From Trichobilharzia szidati (lineage: Eukaryota; Platyhelminthes; Trematoda; Strigeidida; Schistosomatidae), in contig OX235279.1 in the NCBI GenBank assembly GCA_944472155.2, forward strand, positions 62,717,564 to 62,781,563: a stretch of DNA of 64,000 nt, written 5' to 3'. A program made the translations under genes and the position numbers. The notes beneath the pieces are model-generated. The model made no database searches and was not told the origin of the DNA. It saw only the letters and a list, made by a program, of their open reading frames with translations. Shown piece by piece: positions 1 through 12,300 of the stretch. Positions within the stretch are counted from its first letter, which is position 1, and each line of letters begins with the position of its first letter.

Positions 1-191
1 CGTACGATGTGAAATACTCATTTAAGTATCACTGTATGGTTTTTTGAGAAAAAAAGCCAGCTAAAAACAAATTCTCTTGTTACAGTTCTTTTATGCTAAT
101 AAATAAAGAAAATACCAGTTACTCCACCGAGTTAATAGAAACCCAGGATGTCGACATTAATTTTAAAAAATTGACTGCAGTAAAAACTTAC

Positions 192-335
192 TTTATCAAG
201 CAACTGTCCTTCAACTTTCAATTCCCAACCAGGTGCACAATCACCAGGAGTAGGTTGTCCATCAGATCCAACAGGTACAACTGTGGAGCCGGGTTTGAAA
301 GTACTACTCAACATAACTCGCAGTTTACGCTTCAC
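192..335 (-). CDS. SMARCD (BAF60): BAF60 exon 5
   Basis: 48 codons, phase 0 at both ends. The acceptor is TTGTATTGCAG before GTG AAG CGT, and the donor follows LLDK as GTAAGT. It encodes VKRKLRVMLSSTF and ends GWELKVEGQLLDK, the best-conserved match to SMARCD in the window. A Pro/Gly-rich insert of about 15 residues sits where the animal proteins have a short variable loop. Confidence 0.88.
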
Positions 336-3300
336 CTGCAATACAAGTAACTGTTAGTGTGATACAACAAACTACTTTAAAAGGCTTTTTCATTGCCTCC
401 TGAAGTGAGAGGCGTCTACGCATTAGGACGAAATCTAATTTCTTTTCAACTTCCAAAAGTTCCATGTACGACTCAGATTCTGGAATGATTTCACGTACAG
501 TTTTTGTAAGTAGACGATCAGCTAAACGCCGTTTCCGCTTCCTAAAATAACAATCATTGTTCGTAATCAATGAATACAATAAATGACAATATTACCTATA
601 TTCTGACATATAATTTAAAATTTAAAATAAGCAAATGCTTAGTTGAGAGATAAAGAAATATTCATTTTATAACTGCATCAAGTAATTATAGTGAGAAAAT
701 CTTGTCTCAACAGTTGTGACAGATTCATAAAAAATAATGATGACTACAACAGACCCAAATGATAAAAAATCAACAAGACTGTAACAGAGTAAAGGTAAAC
801 CCACAGGACATTAACGCTGAGCCTGTTAACGGTAAATCCTAAAGGCATAATGGTTTAGCTACCAAGTGAGTGGTTACAAATAGGTGGAAGTGGATTTCTG
901 AGAATTGTAACAATTGAAAATCTTCTCAAAAGCATTTCTTTCATGTCATTAAGTTCTTCGTTACAAGTTATTTTCAAAGACAGAAATAACCTGTGACGAT
1001 TGGTGAATATTTGCTTCCTTTGCATTGCTGAAGATTTAGGTACTGAAACAGACAAACCGTATTCATTGAACAACATATTTTGATAAATTTACGTTGAAAC
1101 CAAACCGTGAAGTCAACAGCTGTTGATGTGAGCTGCATGGGAAAGAGTAGGTTAACCGGTTGAGATCTACCTAACTACTAGAGACTATGGCTACAGGCTG
1201 TAGGTGACGATGTTCAGAGCCGATTTCAGTGGTGGTAATGTTTTCAGGATTTATATCTATCCTGACATTTCTCCATCTACTTTATCTTCTTTCCATTGTT
1301 ATATAGCGCTTTAGATATACATTTTTTTTGTTTTTCAATATCTACTTCATATACAAATATAGTATATGGCAACTTGAAACAGTGTACAGTAACGCTTGGT
1401 TTAATGTTGACGACAACCTATGCATACTTGTATTTATGATAAGATCACAACCTTACAGAAGCATGTATACAAGTATACTATCTCATTAATTAACAGTAAA
1501 AATTAATATGAAGATATTTCTAATCTTCAAAATAGTGCAATGAATTATCGTGAATGTGTAGATGAACTGATTTTCAAAGAAAACTAGTAGGTTCCCGTCA
1601 AATACGTTGTTGCAATGAGAGTGTGATTATAATTTGCACTTTTTTTACACATTATACCCTTATAAAATTTGATATTTCTTGGCAAGTAAGCAAAGTGAAC
1701 TAGAAAAAAAAATCCAGTGATTTAAGTTGTTACACTTCACAGCATCACAAAAATGGAGTGGTGCAAGTGGAAATGTATATTAAAGCAATGAGGTGTGAAG
1801 TGTAAATAAAGTTCGATAAGCTATTTAGAACTTTGTTCATTCAGACAATTAAATTAACCTGATCACTTGAAACAGATTTTGAGCTAACACTGGTTGATCG
1901 AATAACACTCAAAAATCCCTACTACAGCAGATACACTCCGACAAACCATTTGTTGATTCCCCTTAGTTATGTTTACTTTTCTCTTTATCTAGCCGTACAC
2001 TAGCTTACATTAAACATTCAAGCAAAGGTGGTTCAGTATTTGCAGTACACAACTTAACTGTCTAAATTTTTTTGTAGTGTAATTCTAGAGGATTTCATTT
2101 CCTTAAAATGTAGTATACATTTAAAAACAACAATGAACAATCTAGCTACCCCTAACGGTAGTTGTGAATGTTTTATCTTATTCCACTCTCATACAGCGCC
2201 TCCACACGCTTATAACACGACCTGTCAACCTTGATCGGTAGGTCCTCTCTTATTTACCCCCATCTATGTGCTGCCGATACTTGAGCTAAAGCGAAGGTTA
2301 GTCATCATTTGGAAACAAGGATAACGAAACATCTGCAAACTTTCATGACTTAGCTGAGTGATATATAATTAAAGTGAGGTGAATCGTTTAAATGTAAAGT
2401 TTTCACTGCCAGTGTTATGTCTTACGTGGAGATACTATGACTGAAACGCAAAAAGAAAACGTAAAAACATACAGGTATAGAAAAAAGAAATGCAAACGAA
2501 CGACGATAAACGAAAATGTTGGGGAGACAGAATAATTACATGGATAAAAGTAAGAATTTAATAAATCTGGAAAATCACAAGGACAAGTGCATCTGCACTA
2601 TTCAGAACCATTTTGATCGATATCACTAACAATCTCCAGCTATTGGACCTTAGCAGCACAAGAACTCCAGACACATAGTCTAGACCTCCCTAAATGGATG
2701 ACAACAACAGTCAAAGACTTCACATGAATTGATGCCATGTTTTGACCTGACTACTCCTAACTCTCATAATGTAATCAATCCTATCAGCCGACATTGATGC
2801 TGATAGACAAGGGAATCGCTGATGATTTAAATAGATGTGCAGAATGTCAGCAACGAGTCGAGCACCCTAAACTGCCACTACTAATCTTCTGATCACAGCT
2901 TGAACACGGGTGGTCGATTTTTCTGAACCAATTGATGAGTGCGATTATCTAATTTTAGTTGATGTTTACACGGAATGGCTGACAGTTCTTAACATTGACC
3001 CTCCAATCACGCTGCATCTTTGCAAGTCCTCCTTAGTACATTTCCCTAACATAGTGAGCCGAAACTACCACTCACGACTGTTCTAAGTTTACATTCGCAC
3101 GCTGCGGAGATTTTGCCCTCAACATGTTATAGAGTATAAACTTTCCCCAAATTAAAATTTACCATTAAGCAAAAATATTTGTGAATACTTCTGATCGAGT
3201 TGTGAAAGCACAAAGAGAAGGGACGTCCGTAGAGATCATCCAAAAGGTCTTGTTTGCAAGCACGACAACACCAACGAGACACTTGTAAACCACTGAATTT

Positions 3301-6300
3301 CATCAGAAGCATTGATGGTGAGAGGGCTGCGAACAGCAAACAACTATTTGTTTTACAAGACTTCTACTAATCACCGCAGAGTTTATCATATATGTGACCC
3401 AAGTATAAGCCAAAAACTGTAGATTAGGATGAAATAAGAGGATAGTAAAATTGATTACCGGATGTGGTAATGTTACTTATCATATCACATCTGGACTGGA
3501 GACTTGGACTCGAAACAAACCCCAAACTAGGACAGCAGAATGTGATACGAGCCAATCAGCTTCTTCCTAATAGGTGCATTCTCGATACTACATGAAAAGG
3601 ATGTCAAAACAACTAGTGAATTCTAGTTAAACACAGAACTACTCGTTCAGCGTCGATCAGATACAAGTAGAAAAAAAGACGGGACGTTTCTAAACCAAAT
3701 AAAATCAACTCTTTTCTGATATAGAAATGGACTAATTAACATTTACTTTGTGTTAAATATCATTAACAGTTAAACTGGCAGACAACCAGTTAATATAATT
3801 CTTTAATGCTATCATTTTATACTATATTTAGTATTCACATACGTAATATAATTCAAAGTTTTCTACCTGCATACACTTTTCTATTAGCCTTAGTGTGTCT
3901 TCTCCATTGATTGCCCGGGTCAGGAAATTAACTCGAAAGTTGTGATACTATTGATAACTGACAGTCAATATTCGTACAGAATTCAACGACTACACCTCAG
4001 CAGCTATAATACAGTGTTAAATTAGGTTTAGTTGGGTTGGAAAAAGAAATCAGTCAGGTCAAGAATGCTCTCAATCCATGAATCCACTTACTGTTGGTCA
4101 CAGAAAAATAGGTGGTTGAAGTTTGGCTCATAGGTGTACTCCAGATATAAAGAATCAATAACTGAAGGCCCTTTGTAAAAAGACTTGCCTGAAGCCCAAA
4201 AGGAGTTCTAAGGTTTATCACAATAGTGACGATGTATTCATTTCTTTTCCTTTTCTGGATTGTGAACATCTTCACTCATTTCCGTCTAATTATTCTCTTG
4301 CTAACGCTCACTTTCGTCTACTGTGATATCATTATACTTGTTTTCTAATTGTCTGGTTTTTAGAAAAATCAAGGTGAAGTACTTTTGTACAAAGTTCTAC
4401 ACTGATTCGCTTGTCACCGTACAAGTGAAAGCACACTGAAATATAAAGTTAATCATTGACGAGAAATGTCTACCCAGTCCACTGTAGAGGTGATATGCCT
4501 TGTTGATCGTCTGCTTCAGATGTAATATTAGTACAGTAATTAGACATTTGCGGTGAGAGTCACAAATCCAGAATCATCGAGCATCCCTATCCGGCAGTTC
4601 ACTAATTACTAGAGTGAAACTTGCACTACTAGACTACAATCTCGTTAATAACCATCCCTGTGTCATCAGATAAAACTCAAAGAATAAAGTTACTGGTAAT
4701 AAGAAGGATATATCTGTCTTTACTGTCTACGTGCCTTGCTATAACCTAGTTGCAATTCAAGAGGAACCCTATATCAACTCGGTAGTGTAATGGAAATTAA
4801 AACTAGTCGAAGTGTTACATGTAAGTCGAGACGCATTCGTTGTCTAAATCACTGACGGGGGATGGACAGTTGCATATGCTACGATAAAAACTGTATAAAC
4901 TGGTTTATGGCCTATTCCTAGCCAACATAAGCTACCAGCATAGCCAAACCGTTGCATCAACCAGTGTTTTTTCTCTCTGCCACTCAATTTCGTGAGATGA
5001 AATTTTTTTGACTTAGCACCTGATGCACCAAGACTAGCTAGGAGGGAACCCCTAGAGTCAGATAACTGAATAGGTTGATACAACACCAGTCACATACAAA
5101 AATAGAGACAAGTGGTTATTATGTGGAAGTTTTGAACTACTAAATCAGTATCATGATCCAACAGTTGAATCATGCTGTCAATGAAATTGAGAGACATAAT
5201 GGGAACAAGAGTATTCAAATAGTGTTTCTAGGCATTACTGACTCGTCCATGTGGATTTACAATAACAAAGAGGATAGATTTGCACCGAGCCACTGAACAC
5301 CACTGAAGACAAAGTATGCTAAGGTGAACCACTCTAGCTTTCTTATAGACAACTGACAACCAAATTTCACATATCTCTAGAAATAGTAACACTTTATCTA
5401 CTCACAGGTGACCAGTTAGCCAATCAACTTGTGAGGTTTTACATTAATCAGTTATTAAATCAGAGTTGCATTTAAAGTAATTTTTTCAATCTTTCAAAAG
5501 TAAACGGCAGACATTACACCGGTAGATGCTACAATATTTGGTTGGATTTACTAGGGACCAAACATAACAATAGTGAAATGCAAAACGAATTTAACATCTG
5601 AATTTCAAGTTCAAACAAATACAAAACAGGTACTTACGCAGCAGCGGCCCGTCCGATGATTTGGTGCAAACGTGGATCAGCTGGTAACACCCTTCTCCCT
5701 CCAAGCTGACTTACTTGGCTAATATCCTGACCGACCATAGATGGCAGAATACTCGGCCCAGATGCACGAGCACCTGTTAAAGTTAAGGTAAAGATTTAAT
5801 GTACATTTATTCGGAAGTACAACCTTAAAATTATGGTAATGTGAGATACTGTGTTAAATTGTAATTCACACAGTAAAAACTAGTACTATTAGTTGAAAAC
5901 CACTTCAGACAAAATGAACTAATTATAGACAATAATTCTCTGAAAACGTGTTTATTGAATGAAATTATTAAAGTAAACTACACCAAGTAAAAAATCTAGA
6001 AAAATGTGTTTAATATCGTAAAACAAAGATAATATCAACAAACAGTCTACACTTGTTTAAAAATATGTCATACATTCGTGTAACAATAAAATACAAGCTA
6101 TTCACAAAATGTAACCGCTGTCGAAAACGCACTGTGTTTCAGTCTTAGGTTATCAAGCATACTGTATAAGTAAACCGAATTCACCTTTAAGTAAACAAAT
6201 GTTTAATATGAACGTTTCTGAAGTGCATCCATTCAAATAACTACCATTTAAATAGTAAAATAAGGGACATCCCGACCGAAAGCTGCTACCTTGACGTGAT

Positions 6301-9300
6301 GGTCGGGCTTGAACACCGCAATGACCCAACAAGCTATACTGGCTGGAACTTACGTTCCTGTAGGTCCCACCATGCCAGAAAGGTTGTTTGGATAGCGGTC
6401 AGCCTAAAAGCAGTTACCCAATCCAATCCTATGACTTCAAATAAATCACAAAATATCATGCCAGATCGGTCGGGGCCCGGATTAACAACGACCGCGCTTT
6501 CTGCTGCCGTGTCACAGGGCAGAAGTGATAAATGTGCTACTGAGACACACCAAATGAAAAACAACAAACAAAAACAGGCCGTGTGTGACCGGTTTCAAGC
6601 AGTTGTCCCCTGGGTTCTGCGGTCACGCAACCAACTTCCACGGTGTGGGCAGCCGGGAAGTAACAATCGCCCTCACAATCCGAAGTGCACGCGAAACCTC
6701 TCTAATCGTCACTCATCTTTGTCTTCATCTTCATCTCTATTATCTTGCCTTCCTTCTACCAATGCAACTCCTCCCCTTAATGGCTCTTCACTTCCTCTTC
6801 ACTGTGTGCACTGATAACGATGGAAGCCAAAAGGCCATCATCGATAGTCTCCTAAAGCCACGCCACCAATTTCATATAGGAGCATTTAATGTTAGGACAC
6901 TTTGCCAAATAGGACAACAAGCATCACTAGTCAAGACTCTAGCATCCCGAGCCATTGATGTATGTTGTGTTTCAGAAACACGCATACAAGACCCAAGTGT
7001 GGTTATTCACCTAACCCCACCTGGCCAACAGGATGAATCTGCAAAATTCACCTTGAGGGTGTCAGGAGATGCCACAGCTAGTTCACGAGGATTAGCTGGT
7101 GTAGGGATAGCTTTGAGTACTAGGGCAGAAAAGACATTACTTGACTGGATCCCGGTAGATAGCCGAGTATGTGCTGTCCGTCTGAACGGATCAGTAAAAA
7201 GGAGAAAGGACTGCACTACTCGCCGATGCCTTTTCGTAATCTCCGCCTACGCCCCCACTGACTGCAGTTCGGATGAAACGAAGGATGAGTTCTACCAAAA
7301 GCTGTCTAGTTTGCTGCGAGAGGCTAAACGCTCAGATATAGTCGTTCTAGCTGGTGACTTTAATGCTCAAGTAGGGAAATTGTGTCAATCTGAGAAGAAT
7401 GTCGGTGGCACATACGGAATTCCGTGCCAGCGAACCGACAACGGTGACCGTCTCCTACAGTTCTGTTCAGATAATCATTTGTTTTTTGTAAGCACTAACT
7501 TCAAACACAAGGAGAGACACTGTTTGACCTGGAGACACCCATAATCAAACCAACGCTGGACACAAATAGACCATATAGCAATAAGCTATCGTTGGCGTGG
7601 GTCGGTAGGGGATTGTCGCTTCTTCTGTGTAGATACCGATCACGCACTGGTCCGCGCTCGTGTGTGCTTACGACTGAACGGACGTAGGAAACAGCTGGCG
7701 GTAAACCCATCACGTCCCCAGCTCGATCAGGAAACTAAGTCCCTATTTGAGGAAGAACTAGCTAAACACATATCTGAGTTCGACAGCTGTGCTCACCCTG
7801 AAGAAGCCTGGAAGAATATTCAGTCAGCCATAGATACAGCTGTAAAAGCTGTGAATAAGGTAAATCCAAAGGTGAGTAAAAACCATTGGATTTCGACTGC
7901 CTCATTCGAACTGATAGATGCTAGAAGACTTATTCCGGCGAGCTCCGAATTCAATGAGGAGCGAAAGCTGCACAAAAGGAAACTTACGAAAAGTCTCCAC
8001 AAGGACCGTGAACAGTGGTGGTTGACAAAGGGGAAAGAGATGCAAAAGCATCGGCGATAGGCAACACTAGGCAACTCTTTAGACTCATCAGGGAAACGGG
8101 TGGGAGAAGGCAAATCATAAGTGAGACTATTTCTGAGAAAAATGGCTCCTTAATTAGCTCTTAGGATAGACGTCTTGAATGCTGGGAAGAACACTTTGAG
8201 GAACAACTTAACTTGCCTACAGCCGCACTGAGCCTCCCCACCATCCAGCACACACCCGAATGGGATATAGAAACTGGCCCGCCGTCTGTAAGTGAGGTCA
8301 CAAAAGCTATCCGTAATTTGAAACGAGGCAAAGCGGCAGGACCCGACGGAATTATTCCGGAGGTGTTTAAATATGGGGGTGACATACTAATATGCAGATT
8401 AACTAAGGTACTACGTAACGTCTGGGAATCAGAGACGGTTCCATCAGACTAGGGTAAGTCACTTATTATACCAGTATTCAAGAAGGGAGACAAGTCCTCA
8501 TGTGATAATCATAGAGGAATCAGCCTAACGAACATAGTCTCTAAAATCCTAGGCTCAGTAATCATGCACAGACTTAGCCGAACTCGGGAGGAACAAACGA
8601 GGGAAAATCAAGCGGGCTTTAGGCCAGGTAGAGGGTGCATAGATCATATCTTCACTCTCCGATAGATCCTAGAACATAGACACACTTTTAGGCGTCCAAC
8701 AATTGCCATATTTCTTGACTTGAAGGCGGCCTTTGACTCCGTGGGTCGAGAGGTACTATGCCAATGTTTGACTATGAAGGGAGTGCCAAGAAAGTACATT
8801 GCACTAATCAAGGCACTCTACTCAAACTCACGTAGCTGTCTAAGGGCTTATGGGGAATTGTCATCTGAATTGATAACAACCAGTGGTGTCCGTCAAGGAT
8901 GTCCACTTTCCCCTTTTCTGTTTAACTTCATCATAGATATGCCAATGGAAGTATCCTTAACTGAACTTAACGACTTAGGAATCGACTTGTTACCAGGGAA
9001 TAGTCTTATGGACTTAGAATATGCAGACGACATAGTCCTGTTAGGGGAGGACGCTGACAAAATGCAGAGTCTTCTGAACACCTTGAGCAGCAATCTTCGT
9101 ATGTTTGACGTGCGATTCGCCCCTGTAAAATGTAAGATGCTGCTACAGGACTGGACTACGTCAACTCCTAGCTTAGTGATAGGGAGTGAAGTGATAGAAC
9201 ATGTTGACCACTTCACCTATTCGGGAAGTTGTATCAGCACCAACGGATTGATTGGTGACGAAATCCCAGCACGGATCCAAAAAGCTCGGGTTGCTTTCGC

Positions 9301-12300
9301 TAACTTACACCGTCTCTGGCGTAGGTGTGACATCCGGCTATCAACCAAGGGACATGTGTACTGCTCAGCAGTTCGCTCCGTCCTTCTCTATGGCGGTGAG
9401 ACGTGGCCAATACGAGTTGAAGACATGAAAAGGTTGACTGCTTTTGATCATAGATGTCTACGATCTCTTTCTCACGTTAGGTGGTATAATAAGGTAAGTA
9501 ATGTTGACGTTAGGCATAGAGTGTTGGGCAAAGAGGGAAAATCAATCGAAGAGGCTATAAAGCTACATAGATTGAGATGACTAGGTCACGTGCTGCGCAT
9601 GCCTAACCATCGCCTCTCCCGACGGACGGCCATTACTAGCTGATATAGGTGCAGGTTGGAAAAGAGTAAGTGGTGGCCAAACAAAAATATGGCATAAATC
9701 AATCTATGAAATCCATGACAGTTAATCTGAGTCAGGTTGGGAGATGCAGACTTCCGGGTTGGGGCCCTCGGGACTCTAAGAATCAATGACTGGAGACAAT
9801 AGGTGACATGGCTCAAAATCGTTGTCAAGGGTGCAGATGTATTCAGTCTCTGTAATCTTTCATATTCCTTTCTACCATTACTCATTCTGTTTCACTCTTA
9901 TACCTGTCAAAACTCTATTGATTCTCTTCACTCATCTTCTTGTCTGCCATTGTGTGCTCTTTGGAACGTGGCAACTCGAACTGCTGCACTTCGGTACCAA
10001 GTTCTATGTTGAATCCAGCCAGCCAGCCAAAATAAGGGACATATATAATACAAAAACATATCTCAATAAGCAATGTGAGGAGAGACAAAAAGCAAATTGT
10101 TAAAACATAGTAGGAAGTAAAATGCATTATGGTCACTTCTAAGCATGTCGCTCAAGATTTATAGGCCATTGAAACTAGTTTCATAGTACACCAGCTACTG
10201 AGTCTCAAGAAACAAGTGATCTTTTATTATGAATAACACACGCCTAGGTCACTTCAGTATGCGGGCAATAACAGGCTCACTGAGAAACTAGTTTTGCAAC
10301 ACAAGCAACTCTGATAAGTTTGGAAAAAATGAATTCAGAAATTTGGATATTCTTAACGCATGACTGTATGGACCACAACTGAATACTCGTTGGAACAATC
10401 CAGGAAGTCCGACCATACTACAAAGTTAGGTTGGATAAGAATTATTATAATAATAAGTAGAGTGATGAGTGCGATCAATAAACCACCTCGTACAGCCGTG
10501 TAGGTAGACTTCAGTCTGCCTCTCAAAATGCCCTCATTTGGCTAAGCATGTATAGCCTCTGGAAAGTCCTATTCACTGTCTTTACGAGACTGGGGTGTTA
10601 GTCACGAGAAAAAAAAAGCAGCTGGTAACGTCTGATGGTTACCACTGGATTGGTGGACATGAAGATCTACCTAGGGGAGCTGGAAAACCCCGAATTCTAG
10701 CCTATGGTGCTCATAGGCTCCAGAATCGAATGACATATGAACCTGTTTTGGTCACAGGCAACCATGGGAACGCAGCTTCCGGCGCTACTCCACTGCCCGG
10801 TGGACCAGACATCAAGGTAAGAGGTCGGGGTGTGACCCCTTGAGTGAACCGCCTGCTTCGGTCTAGGTGTCCGGAAAGTATCCCAGCCCAAGTACAAACT
10901 ATGAGATTTTGTGTGGTGCATGTCTTGGTGTCCATAATGAACAAAGTTTTGTTTCAGTAATAAATTTTTAGGATCTTATGACTCATGGCTATTTTAGACG
11001 GAGCCATTTGTTTGAACTCAGCCAGCCGAGACAGTCTTCATGTTTCAGGCTATGAGCCACGTTTATTGTGTGAAGGCTGATGGTACTATCCAGTCACTCT
11101 TACTGACTAACTGGTTTCAACATAGAACTTTGCAAGAAAGAGCAGCAGTTCGAGTTGCCACACCCAATGAAGCACATAAAGACAAACAAAAGAGAAAAAA
11201 GACATTCGGAATAACCTTAATAAGTAGAAATGGGAGGGAGAAAGAATAGTAACAGGGAAAAACTATAGCATTTTGTCGGATATCGCAGATCATGAAGAGT
11301 GAATGCATCTGTGCCATTGAGAATGACTTTGAGCCATATCTCTAATTGTTACTAGCCATTGGTTCTTAGAATCCTGAGGACCTCAACCAGGCAGTCTAAT
11401 TCTCCCTTCATACCTCAAAATAACTGTTAAACGTTTCCTGAAGAGGTATCAAGTTTTGGTTTGACCCCCACTAGCCCTTTTCCAGTCTAATCCTATGTCG
11501 GTTAGCATTGTCCGTGGAGGAAGGCGATGGCTAGGCATACATAATACATGTCTTAGCCATCTCAGTCGATATTGTTTGACAACTTCATCGACAAATTTTC
11601 CCTCCTTACCTAACACTCGACGCTTGACCTCAATATTACTCACTTTATTATGCCATCTAAAATAGGAGATGGAACAGAGAAACTTATGATCAAAGACAGC
11701 TAACCCTTTCATATCTTCCACTTTTAATAACCATTTCTCACAAACATAAAGTATGATGGAGAGAACTAGTCCTTTCATCGATAACCGGATATCGTGCCTA
11801 CATCATGTGGTGAGAGCTGTCTGCTAGCCAAAATTGGTAGACAGCAATTTACGTCAACGTTTACGTCCCAAATCTTGGTCATGAGAAAAACAAGAACAAA
11901 AACCTAGCGTGGGCGCGTACCATCTGGTCTGACCTTCAAAGAAACGGCCACGAAGAGATGACAGAATAACTTCCAGTGAGAAAACGACCAATCACAAGAC
12001 GCTACTTCTATGCCAATAATAATGAATAATAATGTACATAAGAATATATAAATATCTCTTGATTTTCTCAATAAACGATCTGCTGCCTGGTTCTTGTTTT
12101 ATGTCGTTACAAGCAGAGATGATGTATGTTGGCAAATGGCAAGCGAGCCTTTCGTTGTTGAAATCTCGTCACCAGCTAGCACACTGGGGTTGATGCAACT
12201 TCCCGAATAAGTAAAGTGGTCAAGATGCTATCTTACTAGGAGTCAAAATAGTCCAGTCCTGTAGTATCGTCTTACGTTTGAAGTAAGCAAATCGCATGTC

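Larger units (their letters stand above)
542..5637. other. BAF60 intron 3 (about 5.1 kb)
   Basis: AT-rich intron. Two degraded mobile-element pieces lie inside (about 2460-2815 and 2824-3600). I see nothing recognisable in 600-2450 or 3600-5630, although parts of 3.9-5.4 kb look like further decayed LTR-element sequence without a clear motif. Confidence 0.6.
6271..10028 (+). mobile_element. Near full-length SR2-like (RTE clade) LINE, inactive
   Basis: A 3758 bp non-LTR retrotransposon in BAF60 intron 2, antisense to the gene, with a perfect 14 bp target-site duplication. It encodes an apurinic-type endonuclease (GAFNVRTL at the start, AGDFNAQVG in the middle) followed by a reverse transcriptase with LEYADDIVLLG as the catalytic box and a C-terminal block seen in other copies here. 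Stops and frame changes (for example near 7544, 8060, 8160, 8452 and 9580) mean it cannot make a full protein. Size and sequence fit SR2 of schistosomes; the exact subfamily is my inference. Confidence 0.88.

Noticed and set aside
855..1076. A 73-codon minus-strand frame in BAF60 intron 3
   Set aside because: No splice sites in phase with BAF60 and no resemblance to SMARCD; it lies between exons 3 and 4, which join perfectly without it.
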